NCBI GenBank assembly: GCA_964653435.1
Contig: CAZZFA010000002.1
Location: forward strand, 72,276-136,275
From: CAZMVY01 sp964653435
Lineage (GTDB): Bacteria; Planctomycetota; Phycisphaerae; UBA1845; PWPN01
Length of the DNA stretch: 64,000 bases
Direction: 5' to 3'
Positions 50,786-59,788 of the stretch are shown here, one piece after another (position 1 is the stretch's first letter; each line of letters opens with the position of its first letter). The notes beneath the pieces were generated by a model. That model was given only the letters and a program-made list of their open reading frames with translations. It had not been told where the DNA came from and ran no database searches. A program made the position numbers and the translations under genes.

Positions 50786-53700
50786 TTACGGGCACCTCGG
50801 CGGCTGATTGGGACCGCTGAAACAGCTCTGCAACACCGAGAAGTCCGCCACATCCACGTCGGCGTCACCGTCGAAGTCCGCCCGGGAGCAACCCGCCTCG
50901 CGGAGCGCCCGGTTGGGGCCGTTGAAACAGTACTGGAAGACGCCGAAGTCGCTAAGATCCACGTCGCCGTCCTCGTCGAGGTCAGCGGGCGCAATCACCC
51001 TCGCGGATACCGCGTAATCGTACGTGCCGTTTGCGACATCCTCGCCGTTGCAGCCCTGCACATGCAGATACCACGTGCCGGCTGCGGTCGGCGTCGTCGT
51101 CAGCATTCCGGCCGACCATTGCGGCTCCGTGTTCGTCCAGGTGCAGGTGGGGTTCTGGTCCCAGACATAGCGGTAGTACTGGATCGTACCGGGGCCGAAG
51201 CCGCCGACCGCAGTCCAGGTGATGCCCTCGTTGACTCGCGCGGAGGCCCTGTCGGGAACGACGCTCTCCGCTGCCGGCGGAACGGACAGAGTCCAGGCCC
51301 GGACCGGCGGGCAATCGACCGTCGCCACACCGTCGCCGTTCCGGGCGCGGGCGACAAAATCGTATGCCGTGTTGGGGCAGAGGCCCGACGAGGTCCAGGG
51401 CCCCGTGCCGGTTTGCCAGCCCGAGTCCGTGCCGGCCGTGGTATTGGCCACGAGAACGCCGGAGCCGGCGACGGCGAGATTGGAGAACGTACCGACCGGG
51501 CTTGCGACGATGCTGGTGGTGGTAACGGCCCCGATGAGCACGTCTTGGGGTTCTTCGATCAGCGAGTACGCCGTCTGCCCGACCGATGGATCGGATTCGC
51601 CGCAGTCATTGATGGCATGGATGTACCGGGTGTACTGCGTGTTCGGCAGGACGCCGGTTTCGAGCCATTGCGTCGTGTCGGCAGGAAGCAGGCCGGACAG
51701 GTCCGCACCGGTGTTGTCCCGGATGCGGTAGCCGGTCTCGATGGCGAGGTCCGCCCATCGCCATCGGATGCTGGTCGAGCCGAGCGCCTGCGGGCCGATA
51801 TCGATCGGCGCGCCGGGCGCGATTTCGATGTCGTCGATCCACACGTAGGCGGTCTTGTTCTTCTCCGGGGTCTTGGTGGACCGCCCGCGGAGATACACCG
51901 TGATGTAGTCGGCCTGGGCGATGCCCGTCCACGGTTTCTGGCTCCAGTATTCGTACGGTTTGGAAAGCCACTGGACGTTCGGGCTGTTCGGGTCGGTTCC
52001 GCCGTAGGGATCGATGCCAAGGAACCCTTCCGCGATGCCGGTGCCCTGCGGGGAGTAGACCTTGAACCACGTCTTGATCGTGTAGGGCTGACCGGGCGTG
52101 GCGTTGAATCGCTGATAGACCCCGCCGTCGTTGTTCACGTCGTGCGAGTAGATTTCCTGGCAATGTGCGCCGCCGTGTTTCTCGGTCGTCTCGTCGGAGA
52201 AGCTGAGGTTCGTCCCTTCGCTGCCCGCCTTGATGAACTTGGTCCAGCCGTTGCCCGCCCCGTTCGTGAAGCCTCCTTCGAAGCCGAGGTTCTGCAGGCA
52301 CAGGGGGTTGCACAGGATGACGGTCAGTGCGGCCTCGTTCGAGGTCGCGCTGCCGTATGCGTTGCCGACCACGCAGCGGTAGCTGCCCGCATCCGCGGTG
52401 CTCGCGCCGGACACGGTGAGCGTGGGCGTCGTCACGCCGGAGTAGCTGCCGCCGTTGCTGAGGTCCACCCGGTTCTTCTGCCACTGGTACGTAAGCGTGC
52501 CGGAGCCCGAGGCGGCGACGGTGAAGAGGGCCGCACCGCCGGCGCAGATCGTGCTGGACTGCGGCTGCTGCGTGAGAACCGGCGGGCCGCCCGCCGCGCA
52601 CACCTCCGGCGCGATCGTGCAGACCCCGGCGCGGACCGTCTGCTCATAACGCTGCGCGATCGTCGTCCGTAGCTGCGGATCGTTCGTAAGCACGATCATG
52701 CGGGTCAGGTCCAGCGTGCCGAGGTTCACCTGCAACTGGTTGCCGTTGATCTGCGCAGTCACATCGCGGACGCCGCCCGCGGTGATCTCAAAGGCCGACG
52801 GCGACGGCATCCAGCCCGGCAGGGCCGCGGTCAGGCTCGCCCCGGGGATCGGCGTGTAATGGGTCCCGGCCTCGTCGTTGAGATACTGGTCGTGTACCGC
52901 CAGCAGGATGATCGTGTCGGTGCCCACGAGCAGCGAGCGCACCCACACGCCGGGGCTGGCCTGGACCGTCATCGTCGCGGGGCAGCTCGTGACGAGCAGG
53001 GGCGCGGCGGTCTTGATCTCGTTGCCGAGGACGCCCATTTCCTTGAAGAGCGCGCGGGCCGCGGGCGTGTCCGCCGCCAGACCGCTCGACGGATTACCGT
53101 TGGGCCACCACCAATAGGCGAGCCCCTTGGCGCCGGCCGCCAGCGCGTAGTACACCTCGATCCGTTTCGATTGCGGCGTCGGGAACGGGAAGACGGCGCC
53201 GGAGGAGTCCTTCCACTGGCAGGAGTAGAGAATGACATGCAGGGGGTTGGGCTCGCAGGCCGAGGCGGCCACCTGCGAGGATGCGTAGACGTACGTGGCC
53301 TTCTGGTACAGGGGGATCCGGTTGGGGTAGGTCCAGTACGCTTCCCGCATCCGCGCCTGGTAGTACAGATCGCACATGAAGACGTCCGGGACCTGCCCAT
53401 AGTTGTAGTAGTTGTACGGCTTGTATGTCCCGTCGATGTTTACCGTTGTCGGCGAAGACGGGTTGGCCGCCCGGAGCTCCTCGCCCCGCTCGATGCAGGA
53501 CATCGCCAGAACGCCGATATTGTGCCCGCCGCCGGCGGGCAGATTGCTCACCCGCGAATCGGCGCAGTCCGGTTCGTCCCGGATGAACCACATCCGCGGG
53601 TTGGAGCAGTTCCATTTGCCGATCTCGTCGATGACAAACCCGTAACCGTGATCCGCCGCGTACTGGTGGCCCCACGTCGTCTTCAACAGCACCGATGTCA

Positions 53701-54634
53701 CGCCGGACCCGTTCATGACCAGCGTGTTCACCCCGTGGTTCGTGAAGTCGATCAGCGACGCGCACGCGGCGTCGGTATCTCCGTCGGGAACCGACTCGCC
53801 GCCCCACGTACCGTAGAGGAACGGGTTGACCCACGCACGCAGGCTCGCCGTCGCCGTCTTGCCGTCCGCGTAAACACCCTGGAACACGTGATACGACATC
53901 GGCGCAAACGGCTGGGCCGGCTGCAGGACGGACACCGCCAGATCCGCGGACGGGTCGCTCACCGTGGTCGCATACGCGGTCACGTCGTTTCCATCCATCA
54001 GGATCGTGCTGGGCGCGGCCCGGTCGCTGCGCCGCCAGTAGATGTATGCCCTGGTCAGGTCCCACGAAAAGCTCACGCCGGCCACCGTCGGCACGGCGGC
54101 CGTGACCGGCACGGCGACGGACAGGGTGCCGCCCGAAGAGATCACGCCGATGCTGATGGTTGGCGTCACAGGAGTGTAGCGCAGCCGAAGCACGACCTGG
54201 GCGACGCCGCCGGGCGGGATGGACGCGGGGTCCGTCTTGTACCAGACGGGCTCGCCGGCGTCGATCAGCGTTTGAAGCTGCTCCGACGAGAGCGAGGCGA
54301 AGTAGATGCTGTATGCGTGTCGCTTGTCGGCGTCGATTCGTTCCTTGAGGCAGGTCTTCAGACTCAGCCCGGCCAGCGTCACATCGCTGACCGTGATCGA
54401 CGACGACCCGGTGTTCCGCAGAAACAGGTGGACGTTGGCACCAAGGTACGTCGATCCGCACGAGGTGGGGTAGTTCTTTTCACCCCAGAAGCATTGGTGT
54501 TCCGGGAAGCCCCGGTCGGGCTGGTATTGAACGCCGAGCAGCGTGAGGCCGGCGCGTGCGGAGCGGCTGGCAGCGCCGGTTACCGCGACGATTAGAATGA
54601 GGCACCGCAGAAGGGAAGAAGGGCGTCTTCTCAT
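50786..54634 (-). CDS. Giant secreted multidomain protein 3 (catalytic-like, Ig, CBM, FN3, dockerin-like)
   Basis: 1282 aa from ATG 54634, with a GAGGAG ribosome site eight bases upstream. Signal peptide, the VTLLGVQY-like domain (here LTLLGVQYQPDRGFPEHQC), a catalytic-like barrel (MWFIRDEPDCADSRVS near 346, where the second acidic pair is RDEPD instead of DDEPD), one Ig (about 701), the FEGGFTNGAGNGWTKF CBM-like module (798), FN3-like blocks (955-1145) and a dockerin-like end (1231 on; LDEDGDVDLSDFGVFQYC). It has fewest Ig units of the three and shares its FN3/C-terminal block with protein 1. Confidence 0.88.
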   Translation of the reverse strand: MRRRPSSLLRCLILIVAVTGAASRSARAGLTLLGVQYQPDRGFPEHQCFWGEKNYPTSCGSTYLGANVHLFLRNTGSSSITVSDVTLAGLSLKTCLKERIDADKRHAYSIYFASLSSEQLQTLIDAGEPVWYKTDPASIPPGGVAQVVLRLRYTPVTPTISIGVISSGGTLSVAVPVTAAVPTVAGVSFSWDLTRAYIYWRRSDRAAPSTILMDGNDVTAYATTVSDPSADLAVSVLQPAQPFAPMSYHVFQGVYADGKTATASLRAWVNPFLYGTWGGESVPDGDTDAACASLIDFTNHGVNTLVMNGSGVTSVLLKTTWGHQYAADHGYGFVIDEIGKWNCSNPRMWFIRDEPDCADSRVSNLPAGGGHNIGVLAMSCIERGEELRAANPSSPTTVNIDGTYKPYNYYNYGQVPDVFMCDLYYQARMREAYWTYPNRIPLYQKATYVYASSQVAASACEPNPLHVILYSCQWKDSSGAVFPFPTPQSKRIEVYYALAAGAKGLAYWWWPNGNPSSGLAADTPAARALFKEMGVLGNEIKTAAPLLVTSCPATMTVQASPGVWVRSLLVGTDTIILLAVHDQYLNDEAGTHYTPIPGASLTAALPGWMPSPSAFEITAGGVRDVTAQINGNQLQVNLGTLDLTRMIVLTNDPQLRTTIAQRYEQTVRAGVCTIAPEVCAAGGPPVLTQQPQSSTICAGGAALFTVAASGSGTLTYQWQKNRVDLSNGGSYSGVTTPTLTVSGASTADAGSYRCVVGNAYGSATSNEAALTVILCNPLCLQNLGFEGGFTNGAGNGWTKFIKAGSEGTNLSFSDETTEKHGGAHCQEIYSHDVNNDGGVYQRFNATPGQPYTIKTWFKVYSPQGTGIAEGFLGIDPYGGTDPNSPNVQWLSKPYEYWSQKPWTGIAQADYITVYLRGRSTKTPEKNKTAYVWIDDIEIAPGAPIDIGPQALGSTSIRWRWADLAIETGYRIRDNTGADLSGLLPADTTQWLETGVLPNTQYTRYIHAINDCGESDPSVGQTAYSLIEEPQDVLIGAVTTTSIVASPVGTFSNLAVAGSGVLVANTTAGTDSGWQTGTGPWTSSGLCPNTAYDFVARARNGDGVATVDCPPVRAWTLSVPPAAESVVPDRASARVNEGITWTAVGGFGPGTIQYYRYVWDQNPTCTWTNTEPQWSAGMLTTTPTAAGTWYLHVQGCNGEDVANGTYDYAVSARVIAPADLDEDGDVDLSDFGVFQYCFNGPNRALREAGCSRADFDGDADVDVADFSVLQSCFSGPNQPPRCP

Positions 54635-55274
54635 GCGATTCTCTCCTCGCGCGGCGAGCGCCGCCGGACCCGCGGCCGTATGCGTGATCTGCATTCCGCT
54701 TCACGGCTGAGGGTTTCGCACAAAAGAAAAGCCTCATGTGCCCCCGGCAAAGGCAACCCTCAGCGCCCACCTTGTCAACAGGATAGTCTACTTTCTGTAG
54801 ACGAATCAGTCAAGCGGTATGGCGAAGATTCGTCACCCCACGGCGAATCAGGTTGCTGGGGGGAGAGTCGCGCCGTGGCCGGCGGATTCCAGCTCGGCAC
54901 CGCAGCCTGACCGCATGGGCCGGTTTCCGTTCGAGGCGCATCGGCCCGTCGTGCCACCCTCCGAACCCCCGCAGAGGGCAGATGGCTCTCGACTATCGGA
55001 CTTTGCCGCGCCTTGGCCAAAACGGTCAGGACGAGTGCGTAGCGAAACGAACCGCAATGTCGCAGGTTTTCGGTATACGGCGAGTTGACCAGCCGGGCGG
55101 ACGGCCTTCCGGGCAGCATCGATCGCTGAGTTCGAAGTGTGCGGACTCGCAAACGCCGGCGGCGCTCGTCGCTTGCAGGCCGACGGCTCACCAGTACGAT
55201 CGGGGGGCGATCGTGAGCGCGGACCGGCCTGAATCCGCGTGAATACGGCAGGGTAGAAGGCGAGGCAGGGTGCA
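54635..55274. other. Divergent intergenic region between giant protein 3 and a sulfatase
   Basis: 640 bp with no supported gene. It contains the short hairpin at 54786 and GC-rich, weakly patterned sequence. It should hold promoters for both flanking genes, but no clear consensus was recognised. Confidence 0.5.
54786..54802. promoter_or_regulatory. Short perfect inverted repeat GTCTAC-TTTCT-GTAGAC
   Basis: A 6-bp stem with a 5-base loop in the divergent gap, about 150 bp upstream of giant protein 3. It may be an operator or a weak hairpin. Function unknown. Confidence 0.3.
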
Positions 55275-56864
55275 ATGAAGAACCCGACGTTCCGAGGCCG
55301 AGCGATTCCGTTTGTCCTGCTCGCCGTGATCGTCACGGCAACGGCGGTCATGGGGCAAACGACCCGCGGCGGGGCCGATGTGGGCCGCCCGAACATCCTC
55401 TGGATCGGTGTCGACCAGATGCGGTACGACACGCCGGGGTGCAACGGCAACTCGATCTGCCGCACTCCGAACATCGACCGGTTGGCGCGCGGCGGGGTTC
55501 GTTTCCGAAACGCCTACACGCCGTGCTGCCTGTGCTCGCCCGCGCGGGCCTCCATGCTCACGGGCTGCTTTGCGTTTCGCCACGGGATGGGAACGAATTG
55601 CGACCTCTACCATTCGCTCGCGCGGGAGTTGCCCGATCCGACGATGCTGCTTCACCGGAGGCTGCAGGAGGCGGGTTACCGCTGCGGCTTTGCAGGCAAG
55701 TGGCACGTGGGCGCCCGGTTGGGGCCGGCGGATTACGGCTTCGAGGGCATGAGCATCCCGGGCTACGGGGATCTCAGGCGGTATCCGGGCTATGAGGCGT
55801 ATCTCAAGAAGGCCGGGCTGACGTACGGCGCCGTCAAGGACCCGATCTACGGAAATGCCGGCCAGAAGACGCTCCTGGCGGGGCGCTGGGACGGCCCCGA
55901 GGAGTCGACCCCGGCGTACTACCTCGGCGAATACACCATCGGCATGATGAACGAGTTCGCGCGGAGCGGTCGGCCGTTTCTGCTCATCTGTCAGTTCTGG
56001 GGACCGCACTCGCCGTATCTTCCTTCGCCCGAGTATGTCGGCCGGGCCGAGCGCGAGCGGATCCAGCCGTGGGGCAATTTCCTCGATGACTTCCGTGAGA
56101 AGCCGGCGGCGTTGCGGCGATTTCGCGCGGACTTCTATCGCACGCTGCCCGCCGACTGGTCGGGGTGGCGCGAGATCGTCGGGCTTTGCTACGACTACAC
56201 GACCCTGATCGACCGGCAGATCGGGCGGATACTCGATCGCCTGCATGAGCTTGACCTGGATCGAAATACGCTGGTCATCTTCGAGTCCGACCACGGCGAT
56301 ATGCTGGGCAGCCACGGCGGGCTGTTCGACAAGGGCTTCATGTATCAGGAGGCCTACCGGATCCCCATGATCCTTTCCTGGGCGGGGCGATTTGCCGGCG
56401 GTCAGGTCTGTGATGAACTGGTCTACAACATGGACATCATGCCGACGATCCTGGACCTGCTCGGTCGGCCGGACGACACGCTTGACGGCATATCGCTGCG
56501 GCCGGCGCTCGAGGGGCGACCCCTGCCACGATCGCGCGAGGCGATTTACCTTGAGTTCCACGGGATTCGCTCACTCTGCTCCCAGCGCGCCATCGTCACG
56601 CGGGACGGCGAGAAGTACATCTTCAATCCGGAGGACCGCGATGAGGTCTACGACCTGCGCGGCGACCCCGGCGAGTTGCACAACCTGATAGCGTCGAAGG
56701 AGCATGCGCCCCGGGTCGAGCGCCTTCGCGGTCTGCTCAAGCAGACGGCCGCTCGCGCCGGCGACCCGATCGCGGATTACATCGCCAAGCTCTTCGGAGA
56801 CTGGGAGAACCTCTCCGGACAGTTTGAAGCGGCGGCGCCGGTCACCGGTCGGCCGGCCCGGTGA
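55275..56864 (+). CDS. Secreted type-I sulfatase
   Basis: A 529-aa sulfatase with a signal peptide (AIPFVLLAVIVTATAVMGQT) and a formylglycine site CSPARASMLTG (C87), which matches the C-x-P-x-R rule. Metal-site motifs NILWIGVDQMRYD and IFESDHGDMLGSHGG and the late KGFMYQEAYRIPMIL are present. The first metal motif reads VDQ rather than the usual DDQ. It removes sulfate esters from a glycan. An anaerobic sulfatase-maturing enzyme or formylglycine-generating enzyme must be encoded elsewhere. It is followed 117 bp later by the GH84-like gene, so co-transcription is likely. Confidence 0.92.
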   Translation: MKNPTFRGRAIPFVLLAVIVTATAVMGQTTRGGADVGRPNILWIGVDQMRYDTPGCNGNSICRTPNIDRLARGGVRFRNAYTPCCLCSPARASMLTGCFAFRHGMGTNCDLYHSLARELPDPTMLLHRRLQEAGYRCGFAGKWHVGARLGPADYGFEGMSIPGYGDLRRYPGYEAYLKKAGLTYGAVKDPIYGNAGQKTLLAGRWDGPEESTPAYYLGEYTIGMMNEFARSGRPFLLICQFWGPHSPYLPSPEYVGRAERERIQPWGNFLDDFREKPAALRRFRADFYRTLPADWSGWREIVGLCYDYTTLIDRQIGRILDRLHELDLDRNTLVIFESDHGDMLGSHGGLFDKGFMYQEAYRIPMILSWAGRFAGGQVCDELVYNMDIMPTILDLLGRPDDTLDGISLRPALEGRPLPRSREAIYLEFHGIRSLCSQRAIVTRDGEKYIFNPEDRDEVYDLRGDPGELHNLIASKEHAPRVERLRGLLKQTAARAGDPIADYIAKLFGDWENLSGQFEAAAPVTGRPAR

Positions 56865-56981
56865 GGACGCCGGCCAGTTGCCCGACGCCCGCGGCGGCGG
56901 TACGTTCAACGCCGCTCGACGGGGTCATCGTGTCGATCGGAAGGCCGCCCCGGGGCATTTGATGGGATGAGGTGCAATTGG

Positions 56982-59474
56982 ATGCGCGCGTTTTCGTTCA
57001 TTGTAGTGGCCGGTTGGCTCGGCTCGGGAATCCCGACGGCCGCCCAGACACCGCCGATCCGTCTGGTTCCTGCCGCCGCCGAGGTCCAGTGGGGCGAGCC
57101 GATCGCTGTCGGGGGCGAGGCGGCTATCGTAGTGGCCGATCAGGCGGAGCCGGCGGAACGCGAGGCCGCGCGGCTCCTTGGCCGCAATGTCGAAAAACGA
57201 TTCGGCCGCCGATGGCCCATACTGTCCGTGAGGGACGTTCCCGCGAACGTGCCGTTACGCGTGGTCCTGGGCCAGCCTCGCCGCTTCGCCGCGCTCGACG
57301 GCATCTGCACCGCGCAGAAGCTGACCGTCCCCTCGCAGCAGGACGGCTACGCGCTGAAGGTCTGGTCCGACGGTGCGACCGTCACGGCGGCGGTCGCCGG
57401 CGCGACCGGCCGCGGCGTGATCTACGGGCAGGATACTCTTTTTCAGTTGTTTGCCCGGCGCGACGACACGCTGACGGTGCGGGCGGCGGTGATTCGCGAC
57501 TGGCCCACGATTCCGCTGCGCGGCCGACCGCACCCGCACTACCAGTACTTCCTCAAGTCCGAGAACTTCGACTGCATCATGACTTCGCGGATCAACTTCA
57601 TCGACCTGCGGGACGGCATCTACGCCTTCGAGCCGGGCGCCCGGTTGAACAAGGAGGAACTCGGCACGGTCATCCGTCAGGCCCGCGATCGCGGTCTGCG
57701 GGTCTATGCGGCGGTGAATTGCGGCGTGCCGGGCGCGCAACAGGACGCCGTCATCGCCACCTTCCGGGAATTCATCGAACTCGGGGCGGACGGACTGTGG
57801 GCGTCGTTCGATGACAAAGGGGCCGGCGCTGACCCGAAGGGCATGGTGACCCGCATCCTCGCCCTCGGGCGGGAGCACGGCATCACCGGCGACGCCATCG
57901 CTGTCACGCCGCCAAAGGGCGACTACCAGACCATCCGCACGCGCTTCAACCGCGAAATCATCGCCGTGCCGGGCATGGAGAAGGCGGTGTGGTACTGGAC
58001 GAGTGTCCCGTGCGCGCAGGACGCGGCGGATGCCGAGGCCGTAGGTCTGCGCGTGCGGCCGTCGTGGTGGCACAACTGGCCGCGATTCCGCCTGCCGCCC
58101 TTCCACACGGGATCGGACCGCTCGTACTCGCCCGTGATCAGCCTGGCCGACGGCTGGAACCATCCGAATGAGGAGGAGCTCCGTGAGATGGGCCGTTACG
58201 TCCATGCGGTACTGCCGTGGGACGGCTGGCAGGCTCAGCAGCATTACCTCGTGCCCATGATCGGATGGTGGAGTTGGCGTCCGGAACAGTACGATTTCCA
58301 GACGGTGCGGGGGCGAATCCACGACGTCGTGTTCGGCCCCGGGCAGGTCGAGACGGCGGCGGCGATCGACGACGCCCTCGATACGTTGCGACGGCGGTTC
58401 CGGTTCTGGTCGACGCACACCGAGTTCGCGCCGCAGTGCCCGCCGCGCCTCCTGTCGCCGGAAGACCGCGCCCGCACGCTGGCCGGGTTTCGGGCCCTTC
58501 AGGGCAAGCTGGCAGCCCTGCAGGAGGGGGCAAGGACCGCCTCGCTGCTGGATCCGGAATTGCTCGAGCAGGACTACCTGGGGCCGATGATGCGCGAGAT
58601 CGAGACGGGCCTCGCCGCGGCGCAAGCGCCGTATCCGGAGTACTGGTGGCAGGAGCATCAGGACAGCGTGTTGGAGGCGATCTACGACGGCGAGGCGGCC
58701 AGGGCCGATCAACTCATCCGCCGGACTCGCGAGCGCGTTCTCGAAGATATAGCGCAGGTGGAGCGGTTGCTCGGGGACTCAAACGGCGTCCGCCGGTACG
58801 TTGCGTGGTGGCGCGCCCGGGCCAGGGCGACCGCCGCGGACTGGCAGCAGCTCGTGACCAGGCGCCGGGAGGCGCTGCAGGAGCGCATCGCCGACTATGG
58901 CAGGACGGTGGCGCCGATCAAGGGGCTGCTCGGCGGCCTGAACGACCCGCCGGTGCAACTCGGCACGGGTGCGTGGAAGCGGCATAACCACCTGCGGGCG
59001 GTCGTGCTGCCGGAGCCGCGCGAGCGGTTCTGGGGCGACTGGATCGGCGGGATTCATGAGGCCGGCGATGTGCGGGTCGCGGCGTTCGCGGCGGCGCGCC
59101 ACGAGCCGACCAACGCCGGGGCGTTCTCGGAATTGCCGGTGAACGTGCCGCTGTCGGGCCGACGCGACCGGCTGGCGCTGCTCCTCTATCTGGCCGACGC
59201 CAACAAGGAGAGCTTCGGCCTGGGCTATGCCAAGTGGCGATGGTCGGGGTATCGGGCGATCCGCCTGTTCTGGGGCGAGCGCGAGCTGTGGAAGGCGGAC
59301 CTGGGCATTCCGCGGCTGAGCGGCGAATGGTTCGCGGTGCCTCTGCCGACGCTGCCGGACGAACTCAAGACCCTGCCCTTGCGGCTGCGGGTCGAGGATT
59401 ATTCGAGCGAGAAGAACAACCTGGAGATCGTCTACGTGGGGCCGATTCGCCTGATCGAGCTGGATCGCGACTGA
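56982..59474 (+). CDS. Secreted GH20-domain-2/GH84-like glycosidase
   Basis: An 830-aa protein from ATG 56982 (GAGGTG seven bases upstream), with a second in-frame ATG at 56967. After a signal peptide comes a GH20-domain-2-like alpha/beta domain (DGYALKVWSDGATVTAAVAG and GVIYGQDTLFQLF), then a TIM barrel with an acidic pair in GLWASFDDKGAGADP (about D277-D278), as in GH84. A long helical region and a final beta domain follow. It could be an exo-hexosaminidase on GlcNAc- or GalNAc-containing sulfated glycans, working after the sulfatase. Confidence 0.72.
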   Translation: MRAFSFIVVAGWLGSGIPTAAQTPPIRLVPAAAEVQWGEPIAVGGEAAIVVADQAEPAEREAARLLGRNVEKRFGRRWPILSVRDVPANVPLRVVLGQPRRFAALDGICTAQKLTVPSQQDGYALKVWSDGATVTAAVAGATGRGVIYGQDTLFQLFARRDDTLTVRAAVIRDWPTIPLRGRPHPHYQYFLKSENFDCIMTSRINFIDLRDGIYAFEPGARLNKEELGTVIRQARDRGLRVYAAVNCGVPGAQQDAVIATFREFIELGADGLWASFDDKGAGADPKGMVTRILALGREHGITGDAIAVTPPKGDYQTIRTRFNREIIAVPGMEKAVWYWTSVPCAQDAADAEAVGLRVRPSWWHNWPRFRLPPFHTGSDRSYSPVISLADGWNHPNEEELREMGRYVHAVLPWDGWQAQQHYLVPMIGWWSWRPEQYDFQTVRGRIHDVVFGPGQVETAAAIDDALDTLRRRFRFWSTHTEFAPQCPPRLLSPEDRARTLAGFRALQGKLAALQEGARTASLLDPELLEQDYLGPMMREIETGLAAAQAPYPEYWWQEHQDSVLEAIYDGEAARADQLIRRTRERVLEDIAQVERLLGDSNGVRRYVAWWRARARATAADWQQLVTRRREALQERIADYGRTVAPIKGLLGGLNDPPVQLGTGAWKRHNHLRAVVLPEPRERFWGDWIGGIHEAGDVRVAAFAAARHEPTNAGAFSELPVNVPLSGRRDRLALLLYLADANKESFGLGYAKWRWSGYRAIRLFWGERELWKADLGIPRLSGEWFAVPLPTLPDELKTLPLRLRVEDYSSEKNNLEIVYVGPIRLIELDRD

Positions 59475-59788
59475 GGATCCATGCCGGCGCACGGCGGTCG
59501 CTTGGAACGGCGGTGCAATCATGTTGCCGGAGCTCATTGTGGCAGGCATTCTGTGTGCGGCGGAACCATCCGCGTCGTCGGATCCGACGACCCGGGTGGG
59601 CAGGTCCATCCGGTAAGCGCGGCGTCCGGCACCAGCCGACGGCGGGGGTGGGCGGCTCGCCCGTTTTCGAGGTCGAATCGGCACGCAATGGCGTGCCCTC
59701 CTCGCTTTCGGAATGTCTGGGGAGTGCGAGGATTTCGGGGCGCAACAGTGCAGGCCGGTCCAGTGACCGCCGCCCTTCTGGCGGGCCG
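59475..59788. other. Gap between two convergent genes
   Basis: 314 bp with the D-type repeat copy 3 and a 7-bp GC stem (GCGGGCC / GGCCCGC) near 59781-59802, whose loop holds the sulfatase stop codon. It may serve as a terminator, but there is no T-run. Confidence 0.5.
59656..59706 (+). repeat. D-type dispersed repeat, copy 3
   Basis: 51 bp beginning CTCGCCCGTTTTCGAGGTCG, core GGCACGCAATGGCGTGCC, ending CCCTCCTCGCT. It is the closest match to copy 2. Confidence 0.75.

Noticed and set aside
47315..52672. Very long plus-strand open frame, about 1785 codons
   Set aside because: It lies antisense across two giant genes, is dominated by Arg, Gly, His, Val and Asp in the pattern of shadow frames in high-GC DNA, and has no domain.
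41104..54634. Cellulosome gene cluster
   Set aside because: Dockerin-like ends are present, but no cohesin or scaffoldin was seen, so a cellulosome is not supported.
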